NCBI GenBank assembly: GCA_016839865.1
Contig: JAEOTN010000040.1
Location: 1-7,730, forward strand
Origin: Promethearchaeota archaeon
GTDB taxonomy: Archaea; Asgardarchaeota; Lokiarchaeia; Sigynarchaeales; MK-D1
Length of the DNA: 7,730 nt
Direction: 5' to 3'
In this document: positions 1 through 6,593 of the stretch, piece by piece
How the letters are laid out: each line of letters opens with the position of its first letter
Numbering within the stretch: position 1 is the stretch's first letter
Translations under genes and position numbers: made by a program
Notes under the pieces: generated by a model
Told to the model about the DNA's origin: nothing
What the model saw: only the letters and a program-made list of their open reading frames with translations
Database searches by the model: none

Positions 1-1
1 A

Positions 2-298
2 ATTGGATTAGTACTAGAGGTTGTTGGTCAGTTGGATGAAGAAATAGATGGAGATAAGAATATCTATTTCCCTCGGATTATTGCTGGTCCACAAAGTGCA
101 ATTAAATCACAAACTGAGCAATATGTGAGAATAAAACCCCAGAGAAATGGACTATCTAGTGGAAAGCTTGCAGAAAAAATTAAAGCTCAATTTATCACGA
201 AAGCTACAGATAACGTAGTAAAATGGATTAAATTAATTGATGTTAACCATATCATCCATTTTCTTCCGCCTGGCAAATCAAGTATTGCGAAAAAATAG
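2..298 (+). CDS. rqcH: RqcH/NEMF (NFACT) family protein, C-terminal fragment (cut by window edge)
   Basis: The reading frame is open from the first full codon at position 2 to a TAG at 296-298, so this is the end of a gene that starts outside the window; the in-frame TTG at 32 is unlikely to be the true start. The 98 visible residues resemble the NFACT-C domain (DUF3441) that closes archaeal and eukaryotic RqcH/NEMF/Rqc2 proteins. The matching pattern, in order, is a 'GPQSAI' turn, a strand 'YVRIKP', a basic 'SGKLAEKI' helix, a hydrophobic linker and the terminal 'FLPPGKSSI'; the eukaryotic counterpart has APYxxx, VKLTPG, KKGKAAK and PGKVKV at the same places. Proteins of this family bind 60S/50S subunits carrying stalled nascent chains and recruit alanyl-tRNA for C-terminal tailing in ribosome-associated quality control, in the cytoplasm. 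The NFACT-N, coiled-coil and NFACT-R parts are not visible, so family membership rests on this one domain. The gene is convergent with the next one, with 2 bp between stop codons. Confidence 0.68.
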   Translation: MGLVLEVVGQLDEEIDGDKNIYFPRIIAGPQSAIKSQTEQYVRIKPQRNGLSSGKLAEKIKAQFITKATDNVVKWIKLIDVNHIIHFLPPGKSSIAKK

Positions 299-300
299 TA

Positions 301-1824
301 TTATTCTTCTAATATTTTTTTCACAACGTTTCTAGTACCCCACATAGTACCAGCTACTCCGCCCCCCGATTCACTGTAAGCACCAATATACCATAGATTC
401 TTGATAGGAGTTTTATGACTTGGTCCAGATTGTCCTATAATAGGTGCTAATCCACCGAAGCTATGACGCTTAGCATTTATCCTCTTTCTAAAATCCGCAG
501 GTGTCATTACCTTGCGTGTTTCAATTCCTTCAAACAAACCTGGAATTTTTTTCTCTGCTTCTTGGATAAGGAGATCTGCATAATGGTCTTTCTTCTCTTC
601 CCATGTGCCTTCAGCTAACCGATCGGGGCATATCGTATAAATTGTGACTGCATATTTTCCTTCGGGAGCCATATCGGGACTATGAATTGATGGAACATAA
701 ATAAGAAATCCTTCCTTTCCTTCATGGTAGATCCCATTTCGGGAATCTTCTATAGATCTTTCTATGTCATATGTTTGGTAATAATAACATAGTTGCTTGG
801 CTTGAGAACGTAACGGATTGAAATTTACTCCAAGATGTACAAAAAAGCAAGATTCCATGTATCGTAAGTTATCAATCTTATTTGTCAATTCCTCAGGAAG
901 GTGTTCTCTACCAATTACATCATCAAATATATCGGGAATAGATCCACTTGACAGTATTAAATCTGCTTTATCAAAGGTTCCATCACTTAATTTCACCCCA
1001 ATGGCTACTCCATTTTCGATGATTATCTTTTCTACCTTTGTACTAGTTTTCACGTAACCCCCATCTTCTAGAATTAGTTTTTTCATCGATTGAATGATCG
1101 TAAACGCTCCTCCCTTAAGGTAATGGTAAGTAGGCTCTCCAAGCATTCCTAAATCGTTTGTTAAAATTCGTTTATCAAAAGCGGATTCAATATTGAATTG
1201 TGGTATACCCAAAGCAGGAAATTCACTGGGTTTTGTAACGATATCTGCCAGAATTCCTGTCAATAATGCCTTTATTTTTTGTTCTTTGAAGAAAGAATCT
1301 AATAATCGTGCGGCACTCCAGTCGAGATATTTCTTATATTTAGAAAACGCCATTCCCATTTTCAACTTGTGTATAAATTTGCCCAAACCTTTCTTAAATT
1401 CTAAATCCCGACCCATATTCATGAGTTCCACCATTCCTGTGTAGAACTCATAATATTCATCTATCCCCTCAGATTCTTCAGGAAATAATTCTTTTAGTTT
1501 TTCCCGTCTCCAATATCTCCCTTGGTACTCCTCAGGACGCCATAATTTAAAATCGGGAAACTCTAATCCACGATCCTCATGCATAAATATCATTTTATCA
1601 TGTAAACCTAGTTCGGATAGAACTACAGTTCCGGATTCTCGTGGACCAAATCCTCCTAACAATAATGGACCGATCTCCCACTTATATCCATCTTGTTCAA
1701 CTAAACCCGTTACTCCCCCGATTGTATGAAATTGTTCATATACTGTCACGCTATCACCATTTTGGGTGAAATAACTACCTGCAGTCATACCTGCAAGTCC
1801 AGAACCAATTATCACAACTTTCAT
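301..1824 (-). CDS. FAD-dependent oxidoreductase, CrtI/RetSat (phytoene desaturase-like) family
   Basis: A 507-residue flavoprotein, about the usual length for the phytoene desaturase / all-trans-retinol saturase family (roughly 490-600). The N-terminus is a dinucleotide-binding Rossmann fold: 'MKVVIIGSGLAG' gives GxGxxG at residues 7-12, with the ribose-binding acid at Glu30 in 'VYEQ'. It is followed by 'GGVTG' at 36-40 and a glycine-rich 'GPLLLGGFGP' loop from residue 52. The C-terminus carries the second FAD signature, 'LWYIGAYSESGGGVAG' (residues 477-492), the counterpart of the PGGGxxG motif of CrtI enzymes. The middle of the protein is the variable substrate-binding domain. Family members desaturate, saturate or isomerise polyisoprenoid or retinoid chains, usually at the membrane surface, but the substrate cannot be read from sequence; no carotenoid synthase or geranylgeranyl synthase gene is nearby. 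The ATG start has a partial AAGGGA element 5 nt upstream. It is divergent from the transporter at 1996, which could share its regulation. Confidence 0.85.
   Translation of the reverse strand: MKVVIIGSGLAGMTAGSYFTQNGDSVTVYEQFHTIGGVTGLVEQDGYKWEIGPLLLGGFGPRESGTVVLSELGLHDKMIFMHEDRGLEFPDFKLWRPEEYQGRYWRREKLKELFPEESEGIDEYYEFYTGMVELMNMGRDLEFKKGLGKFIHKLKMGMAFSKYKKYLDWSAARLLDSFFKEQKIKALLTGILADIVTKPSEFPALGIPQFNIESAFDKRILTNDLGMLGEPTYHYLKGGAFTIIQSMKKLILEDGGYVKTSTKVEKIIIENGVAIGVKLSDGTFDKADLILSSGSIPDIFDDVIGREHLPEELTNKIDNLRYMESCFFVHLGVNFNPLRSQAKQLCYYYQTYDIERSIEDSRNGIYHEGKEGFLIYVPSIHSPDMAPEGKYAVTIYTICPDRLAEGTWEEKKDHYADLLIQEAEKKIPGLFEGIETRKVMTPADFRKRINAKRHSFGGLAPIIGQSGPSHKTPIKNLWYIGAYSESGGGVAGTMWGTRNVVKKILEE
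303..321 (+). terminator. Possible poly-T termination site for the RqcH-like gene
   Basis: A run of seven T (315-321), preceded by a T-rich stretch, begins 17 nt after the TAG stop of the plus-strand gene. Archaeal intrinsic termination relies mainly on such U tracts with no required hairpin. The tract falls inside the last codons of the convergent oxidoreductase gene, where it encodes Lys-Lys on the other strand, so it may simply reflect coding sequence. No hairpin is evident. Confidence 0.3.
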
Positions 1825-1860
1825 CTAAATCCCTTTTTGTATTTGAATATGAGCTCCTTG

Positions 1861-1869
1861 TTTAAATAA
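1861..1869 (-). promoter_or_regulatory. Possible TATA box for the CrtI-like gene
   Basis: On the minus strand this reads TTATTTAAA and lies 37 bp upstream of the ATG. With the usual archaeal spacing of about 25 nt to the transcription start, it would give a short leader of roughly 10 nt. No convincing purine-rich BRE is seen next to it, and the region is AT-rich, so chance occurrence is a real possibility. Confidence 0.3.
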
Positions 1870-1910
1870 TGATATAGGTCTCGAAGAGTGGAAAAAAGAG
1901 TAGGGTAGTT

Positions 1911-1931
1911 ATCAATTGTGCATGTATTGAT
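1911..1931. promoter_or_regulatory. Imperfect dyad ATCAAT-N9-ATTGAT, candidate operator
   Basis: Six-base inverted arms, ATCAAT at 1911-1916 and ATTGAT at 1926-1931, are separated by nine bases, giving a 21-bp element. The spacing of about one and a half helical turns between arm centres would suit a dimeric helix-turn-helix repressor. It lies just upstream of the BRE/TATA-like element that serves the transporter and also upstream of the oxidoreductase TATA candidate, so one bound factor could affect both genes. The arms are short and AT-rich, and no regulator gene is in the window, so this is tentative. Confidence 0.2.
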
Positions 1932-1932
1932 T

Positions 1933-1948
1933 CAAAATAATTATAAAG
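1933..1948 (+). promoter_or_regulatory. Candidate BRE + TATA box for the GPH transporter
   Basis: CAAAATAA at 1933-1940 resembles the archaeal TFB recognition element and runs directly into TTATAAAG at 1941-1948, a good TATA-box match. A start site about 26 nt further on, near 1970, would leave a leader of around 26 nt before the ATG at 1996. The AGTGA stretch at 1985-1989, six bases before the ATG, would be only a weak ribosome binding site. This is the best promoter candidate in the divergent region. Confidence 0.45.
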
Positions 1949-1995
1949 TCTACAGTCGAACATAAGTGAGTAGCATAACATTTAAGTGAAATAAT

Positions 1996-3474
1996 ATGGC
2001 AAAAGAAAAATTCGAAAATTCGAAATTGATCATGGCAAGCTATGGTTCACGAGAAGCATTCAGCCAATGGATTACGTCTGCATTTGGATTCTATACAGTG
2101 ATATTTTATGAAACCGTTATTGGTTTGGATCAAGTCCTAGCTATTGTAGCGTTCTTAATCTTTTCAGTGTGGAATGCAGTTAATGACCCATTAATTGGAT
2201 TTCTTCTTGAAAGATTCCCTGGACGCTTATATAAGAAAAAAGGTTTCAAGAGATTTCATTGGATAGTAATAATGGCTCTTCCATGGTTAATAGCTTATTT
2301 TGCAATCTATTTTGTGCCTTTTTCATGGGCGGAAAATCCTACTACATACAAATGGCCAATTTTTGCTTGGTACACGGTATCGCTAATTTTATTTGATACA
2401 TTTTTCTCGTTGATGGATATTAATTCCAGTAGTCTATTTCCAGAGAAGTTTCGAACTTTGAACGAAAGAAGGACTTCACAAGGATTTGGAACACTATTTG
2501 GAATCGCAGGAATTGTATTAGCATTTCTAGTTACATCTATGTTCTTACCCGATGAATCTGTGACAGAAACAGTAGCTATAATGCAGCATTACCGAAGAGT
2601 TGCTTGGGTTAGTTTAATTGGAGGAGTATTTCTATTTATGCTGGTAATACCTGGCATATTCGAAAATAAAGAATTGCGAGAGAGGAATCTTGAATATCTA
2701 GCTAGTTTAGACAGGAAAAATATCGAACGTAAACCATTTTTCTCAACAGTTAAGGAGACATTATCAAACCGAGCGTTTGTAATGAAAATTGTATTATTTT
2801 TTGGATACCAAGCTTCCGTAGCTTTAGTGAATGCGAGTGCATTATACGTAGCAAACTACATTCTTGGAAATCCTGGTGACCTTATCTTTCTATTAGGTGG
2901 TATGTTAGCTGGAGCTCTTGTGACAACACCTATATGGGTGTTAGTCTCTCGGAAAGTGAATAACAACAAATTAATGAGTATCATTGGAGCTATAACTATG
3001 TTAGTTTCATACATTCCAATGTTCTTCGTTGATGGATTGATCCCATGGGTTATTGCAGTCGTTATTTTTGGCGTTGGTTTATCAGGTCAATGGTTTATGG
3101 CACCACCAACAATGGGTGATATTATAGATGATCATGCTGTTCGAACTGGTAAAAAAGAACCCTCCATATTCTTGGGATACCAAACCTTCTTTATTCGATT
3201 TGGTGAAGCATTCAAAGTTCTTACAATCATGGTAGTTCATTTGTTAACGTATTTCCCTCCTGGTGAACCCACTCTTACAGATTTACAAGCAGTGTTATCT
3301 CCTGATCAACTTAGGATAGCTCTATTTGGTATCCGAATCCATACTGCTATAGTTCCCGCAGTCCTTGTGTTGATCACTTTGATACTGTTTTGGATATATT
3401 ATCCACTAACACCTGAAAAGGTAACAGAAAACAAATTAAAACTAGCTGAAATGGGGTTATCAGAAGAACAATAA
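1996..3474 (+). CDS. Major facilitator transporter, GPH (MelB-like) family
   Basis: A 492-residue polytopic membrane protein with about 11-12 hydrophobic helices; clear ones lie near residues 44-60, 88-110, 122-140, 165-183, 203-221, 262-288, 295-317, 326-345, 348-368, 405-420 and 450-469. 'WNAVNDPLIG' at 59-68 is the glycoside-pentoside-hexuronide (GPH) symporter signature with Asp64 in the position of the cation-binding acid. A second family hallmark is 'GDIIDDHAVRTGKKEPSIF' at 374-392, matching the A/GD-x-x-DY-x-x-x-(R/K)TG(K/R)R loop that precedes helix 11, followed by 'GYQTFFIRFGEA'. 'ERRTSQGFG' after residue 157 matches the conserved R-T loop. GPH proteins couple sugar or related solute uptake to H+ or Na+; archaeal members are often annotated only as MFS transporters and the substrate here is unknown. 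The ATG was chosen because it fits the upstream TATA; an in-frame ATG at 2032 is the alternative. No sugar-catabolic gene is adjacent. Confidence 0.85.
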   Translation: MAKEKFENSKLIMASYGSREAFSQWITSAFGFYTVIFYETVIGLDQVLAIVAFLIFSVWNAVNDPLIGFLLERFPGRLYKKKGFKRFHWIVIMALPWLIAYFAIYFVPFSWAENPTTYKWPIFAWYTVSLILFDTFFSLMDINSSSLFPEKFRTLNERRTSQGFGTLFGIAGIVLAFLVTSMFLPDESVTETVAIMQHYRRVAWVSLIGGVFLFMLVIPGIFENKELRERNLEYLASLDRKNIERKPFFSTVKETLSNRAFVMKIVLFFGYQASVALVNASALYVANYILGNPGDLIFLLGGMLAGALVTTPIWVLVSRKVNNNKLMSIIGAITMLVSYIPMFFVDGLIPWVIAVVIFGVGLSGQWFMAPPTMGDIIDDHAVRTGKKEPSIFLGYQTFFIRFGEAFKVLTIMVVHLLTYFPPGEPTLTDLQAVLSPDQLRIALFGIRIHTAIVPAVLVLITLILFWIYYPLTPEKVTENKLKLAEMGLSEEQ

Positions 3475-3479
3475 TATTC

Positions 3480-3488
3480 TTTTTTTTT
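3480..3488 (+). terminator. T9 tract, probable terminator after the transporter gene
   Basis: Nine consecutive T begin five bases after the TAA of the transporter gene. A U tract of this length is the typical archaeal intrinsic termination signal. No stem-loop precedes it. It would separate the transporter transcript from the methyltransferase gene that begins about 90 bp later. Confidence 0.5.
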
Positions 3489-3561
3489 AATTTCTACCAT
3501 ACTCTAGTAAATTCTACGTTCAAATCCATTTTGTTTTAGAATCGTTCTACATTACTGTTTT

Positions 3562-3569
3562 AGAGAGGA
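3562..3569 (+). promoter_or_regulatory. Ribosome binding site of the DNA methyltransferase gene
   Basis: AGAGAGGA lies five bases before the ATG at 3575 and supports that start. It implies a leadered transcript. No convincing TATA box was found in the 86 bp between the T9 tract and this site; the best weak candidate is the TTTTAGAA stretch near 3534-3541. Confidence 0.45.
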
Positions 3570-3574
3570 ATATC

Positions 3575-4465
3575 ATGAAAAAAAAGAGTCCATCGAAAAC
3601 TAGTTCATTTGGAACTCCCAAAAGGGAATCTCATGATTCCACACATTTCTATGAGTCAGATCTATATAAATCAATCCCCAAACCGCAAGATGTTGAATAT
3701 ATTGATAAATCAAACGATATTCCTATCAGCATATTGGATTCGGTGATCTGTGGAGATAGCAGGAATATGAATGCACTTCCAAATAATTCAGTTCATTTGA
3801 TGGTAACTTCACCCCCATATAATGTACGGAAGGATTACGATGATAATCTAAACTTAACTGAGTATATGACTTTACTCAGAAGTGTACTAATGGAAACTTG
3901 GAGAGTACTAGTCCCTGGAGGAAGAGTTGCGATTAATATTGCGAATGTTGGAAGAAAACCCTATATTCCCCTTCATTCATATATTATAGAAATAATGTTG
4001 AATATTGGTTTCTTAATGCGGGGTGAAATAATCTGGGATAAGTCTGCTTCTGCTGGTGTATCATGTGCGTGGGGATCTTTTGGATCTGCAAGCAATCCAG
4101 TTTTACGCGATGTTCATGAATACATTTTAATTTTTTCTAAACAGTCTATGAAACGAGAAAAACATGATAAAGACGACTCCATTAAGAATGAAGACTTTGT
4201 TAAGTGGTCAAAATCCATCTGGACATTTCCAACAGTATCTGCAAAAAAAATTGGCCATCCAGCCCCCTTTCCAGTTGAACTACCAAAACGAGTAATTGAA
4301 TTTTATACATTTGAAGGGGATATCATCCTAGATCCCTTTATAGGAAGTGGAACTACTGCAATTGCCGCCATAGAGACAAATCGTAGATATGTAGGATATG
4401 AAATAAACGAAGATTATGTGCTTTTAGCAAACGAACGGATACAAAATCTTTCTAAAGGGGCGTAA
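3575..4465 (+). CDS. Orphan site-specific DNA methyltransferase, beta class (N4-cytosine or N6-adenine)
   Basis: A 296-residue S-adenosylmethionine-dependent DNA amino-methyltransferase. The catalytic motif IV is 'TSPPYN' at residues 78-83, and the SAM-binding motif I 'DPFIGSGTT' (FxGxG at 255-259) comes near the C-terminus, so the motif order is permuted as in the beta class. 'HPAPFP' at 228-233 and 'LPKRVIEFYT' just after it are the usual conserved stretch before motif I, and 'RRYVGYEIN' (270-278) is the acidic-loop strand that contacts the SAM ribose. TSPPY is the form most common in N4-cytosine enzymes such as M.BamHI and M.PvuII, which favours N4-methylcytosine, though N6-adenine activity is not excluded. 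The probable target-recognition region lies between residues about 150 and 225. Residues 1-50 form a hydrophilic Ser/Lys-rich tail outside the fold. There is no restriction endonuclease or specificity subunit next to it, so it looks like a solitary methylase. Its last 14 bp overlap the end of the convergent metF. Confidence 0.88.
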   Translation: MKKKSPSKTSSFGTPKRESHDSTHFYESDLYKSIPKPQDVEYIDKSNDIPISILDSVICGDSRNMNALPNNSVHLMVTSPPYNVRKDYDDNLNLTEYMTLLRSVLMETWRVLVPGGRVAINIANVGRKPYIPLHSYIIEIMLNIGFLMRGEIIWDKSASAGVSCAWGSFGSASNPVLRDVHEYILIFSKQSMKREKHDKDDSIKNEDFVKWSKSIWTFPTVSAKKIGHPAPFPVELPKRVIEFYTFEGDIILDPFIGSGTTAIAAIETNRRYVGYEINEDYVLLANERIQNLSKGA

Positions 4466-5408
4466 CGGAATAGATTTCTTCCATTAACTGGTCAATTAAC
4501 TGTTCGTTACTAAAAACAAAATAGTGAATGCCTGGTGCTCCCATATTTAGCAATTCTGCAGTTTGTTTCGCAGCCCATTTCACCCCAATTGTTGGGATAT
4601 CCTCATCCTTTGCTTTTTGTACCTCAGTAGCGAGTTCTTCAGGAATTTGAGTGTGAAACACACGTGGAAGTACTTCTAAATGCCTTTTTACTGTGAAGAT
4701 CTTCAATCCGGGTATAATTGGTACATTTATTCCAGCTTTTCTACAAGCCTTCACATAGTTCTCATAATGTCTGGTATCAAAGAACATCTGAGTTACAATA
4801 TAATCTGCCCCAGCATCGATTTTTTGTTTCATGTTTTTGATATCTGTTTCCATATCTGGAGCTAAGTAATGTTTTTCAGGATATCCAGCGACTCCTATAC
4901 AAAAATTTGAAGGGGCTGGATGTGATAAATCCTCATCCACATAAATTCCATTATTCATGTTTGAGATTTGTTGCACAAGATCAGATGCATAAGGATTGGG
5001 TGTTCGGTAACGAGGAGTTCGTTCAAATCCTTTGGGATCTCCTTGTATCGCTAAAACATTATCAAATCCCATATACCGAAGATCAATCAAATAATCCTCA
5101 GATTCTTCTTTTGTAAACCCCTTGCAAAGTACATGAGGAATAGCATCTATTCCATATTTGTATTGGATGATAGAGCATACACCAATCGTTCCAGGGCGTT
5201 TTTTAACTCGACGTTTATAACTCCCATTTTTCCCTTGTTTTTCAACAATCTCTGAACTATGGCTTGTTACATCAATAAAAGGAGGTTTATACTTTGCAAT
5301 TGTCTTTATAAGAGCTAATTTGTTGTTGATATCCTCTCCTCGGTAGGGAGGGACTATTTCAAAGCTAATAAATGGTTTCTTTTTTGAGATATAGTCAACA
5401 ACTTTCAA
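4452..5408 (-). CDS. metF: Methylenetetrahydrofolate reductase (MetF)
   Basis: A 318-residue flavoprotein, slightly longer than E. coli MetF (296). It reduces 5,10-methylene-tetrahydrofolate (or a related pterin) to the 5-methyl form that feeds methionine synthesis, in the cytoplasm. Family landmarks along the TIM barrel are 'SFEIVPP' at 15-21 with the proton-donor Glu17, 'AIQGDP' at 120-125 with the flavin/folate-contacting Asp124, 'IGVAGYPEKH' at 171-180 for FAD, 'TQMFFD' at 206-211 with folate-binding Gln207, 'PGLKIF' at 233-238 and 'GIHYFVFS' at 293-300. The start is a TTG: no ATG or GTG lies in frame between it and the upstream stop, an AGGATGTG element sits eight bases before it, and it places the FE motif at the normal distance from the N-terminus. 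It is the last gene of the methionine operon, 18 bp after the MetE stop. No MetV partner, and no cysteine cluster of the acetogen-type complexes, is seen. Confidence 0.93.
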   Translation of the reverse strand: MKVVDYISKKKPFISFEIVPPYRGEDINNKLALIKTIAKYKPPFIDVTSHSSEIVEKQGKNGSYKRRVKKRPGTIGVCSIIQYKYGIDAIPHVLCKGFTKEESEDYLIDLRYMGFDNVLAIQGDPKGFERTPRYRTPNPYASDLVQQISNMNNGIYVDEDLSHPAPSNFCIGVAGYPEKHYLAPDMETDIKNMKQKIDAGADYIVTQMFFDTRHYENYVKACRKAGINVPIIPGLKIFTVKRHLEVLPRVFHTQIPEELATEVQKAKDEDIPTIGVKWAAKQTAELLNMGAPGIHYFVFSNEQLIDQLMEEIYSVTPL

Positions 5409-5416
5409 GTCATATA

Positions 5417-5424
5417 CACATCCT
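5417..5424 (-). promoter_or_regulatory. Ribosome binding site deciding the TTG start of metF
   Basis: On the minus strand AGGATGTG, close to the archaeal consensus GGAGGTG, ends eight bases before the TTG at 5408. The ATG triplets inside the 18-bp gap are out of frame with metF, so this site supports initiation at TTG. Confidence 0.45.
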
Positions 5425-5426
5425 AA

Positions 5427-6593
5427 TCATAGTTCGTTTCGAGCTAATTCTGCTCCTTTTACAATGTTTTTCATCATGGTATGTGCTTCAGCAAGAGATC
5501 TTTGACGCAAACCACAATCAGGAGCAGCTAATACTAGCTTGGGATCTTCAATAATCTTATTAATATACAATAACCGATCACGAATGAGCTCTGGTGGAGT
5601 TTCTCGTTTAGTGTGTACTGGGGTCACACCTAAGGCTGCAGATGCTTTGAATCCCGATTGGTATAACTCTTGCAATTGTTGACCATATTGGGCATATGCT
5701 GGACGAGAATATGCATCTACTCCAAGATTCCACAAATCCCTATTAGCAAATTCTAAGGTTATGCTTCCAAGATGCTTCAAATCAGGGAGTATTGGCCATA
5801 ACAGATCATAATCGCTAAAACAGTTATGAATACTCAATGTGATGTCGTCAGTTAATACATCTTGAATCTTAGATACAAAGTAGTTCCATCCGTCCACAAA
5901 TAGAGGTACATGAGTCGGATGAGTTGTTAGTGCGGGTTCATCCATTTGAATCCAATCTACACCAGCATTGATGAGGGTTTTAATTTCTGGTACAAAGATC
6001 TCATCGATTATTTCAAAAAACATGTCATCGAAATTCGCTGAACCTTTAATTGTCCACTCTGCGACTGTATAGAATGAGGTTACGCATACTTTTAGAGGTT
6101 TAGTGGCATATTCTTTAGCCCAACGGAATTCTTGGAGGTAAATTGATTGATCTGTGTCATAGGTTAGGGATCCTTGGAAAACACCCGGTCGCCAGAAATT
6201 CACATCAAAAGATCGAATATGAGGGAGTAGCTGGATTCCTTTCACGACATCGTTATCGATTACATGCTGATACATCTCTCGACGTGTCCATTCTCCCGCA
6301 TCCACAAGATCAATGCCTGTGCTTTCCTTATAGGCAATATTTAACCGTACTCTCCACTTATTTAGCTTCTCATGATACCCATGATCTGATTCTTGGGTAG
6401 GACCTGAACTTTTCAACAAGTTGATCAAATCTGTTGGTGTTTCGTTCCACTTTATCAATTTCAGAAAATCATTCAATTCTTGGAAGTCATTCTCTTCAAG
6501 TATTTTATTCTGGGACGCCTTGATCAATGGATTAGGTTTACGCAAACTTCCAACTTCATGAGTTAAGAATGGAATATCTAAGGATTTATGCAT
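5427..6593 (-). CDS. metE: Methionine synthase, cobalamin-independent, catalytic (MetE C-terminal) protein
   Basis: A 388-residue protein corresponding to the C-terminal catalytic barrel of MetE (full-length bacterial MetE is about 750 residues). It transfers a methyl group to the zinc-bound thiolate of homocysteine. All four zinc ligands expected from E. coli MetE can be placed: His256 and Cys258 in 'SIHNCF', Glu281 in 'TLEFANRD' and Cys360 in 'APDCGLRQR'. Other landmarks are 'EVGSLRKP' at 13-20, the homocysteine-side 'DAGEWTRREM' at 98-107 with Glu101, and 'QMDEPAL' at 216-222. The methyl donor is uncertain: full MetE uses methyl-tetrahydrofolate polyglutamate, while stand-alone 'core' MetE proteins can use other donors such as methyl-corrinoid proteins. 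The partner gene upstream supplies an N-terminal-like barrel and metF follows, which favours a pterin donor. Its ATG overlaps the upstream stop in TAATG, with a strong GGAGGG site inside the previous gene, so the two are probably translationally coupled. Confidence 0.9.
   Translation of the reverse strand: MHKSLDIPFLTHEVGSLRKPNPLIKASQNKILEENDFQELNDFLKLIKWNETPTDLINLLKSSGPTQESDHGYHEKLNKWRVRLNIAYKESTGIDLVDAGEWTRREMYQHVIDNDVVKGIQLLPHIRSFDVNFWRPGVFQGSLTYDTDQSIYLQEFRWAKEYATKPLKVCVTSFYTVAEWTIKGSANFDDMFFEIIDEIFVPEIKTLINAGVDWIQMDEPALTTHPTHVPLFVDGWNYFVSKIQDVLTDDITLSIHNCFSDYDLLWPILPDLKHLGSITLEFANRDLWNLGVDAYSRPAYAQYGQQLQELYQSGFKASAALGVTPVHTKRETPPELIRDRLLYINKIIEDPKLVLAAPDCGLRQRSLAEAHTMMKNIVKGAELARNEL

Noticed and set aside
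818..1444. Two plus-strand open frames of about 80 codons opposite the CrtI-like gene
   Set aside because: Both are antisense to the oxidoreductase, and their sequences look like random reverse-frame translations.
2010..2025. Tandem 8-bp repeat ATTCGAAA x2 at the start of the transporter gene
   Set aside because: Only two copies, not a whole number of codons per unit, and in an AT-rich coding start; most likely chance.
3475..3574. Possible small RNA or extra promoter between the transporter and the methyltransferase
   Set aside because: Apart from the T9 tract and the ribosome binding site no convincing stem-loop, TATA box or conserved element is visible in these 100 bases.
3575..5408. A functional defence island or mobile element around the methyltransferase
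   Set aside because: There is no endonuclease, integrase, transposase, terminal repeat or attachment-like duplication, and the neighbours are ordinary metabolic genes.
4452..5408. MetF as part of an acetogen-type MetVF or electron-bifurcating complex
   Set aside because: No MetV, HdrA or iron-sulphur subunit is adjacent and the protein has no cysteine cluster; linkage is with methionine synthase genes instead.
6143..6400. An 85-codon plus-strand open frame opposite metE
   Set aside because: It lies wholly antisense to a well-supported gene with intact motifs, has no ribosome binding site of note and its product resembles no known family; it is a shadow frame.
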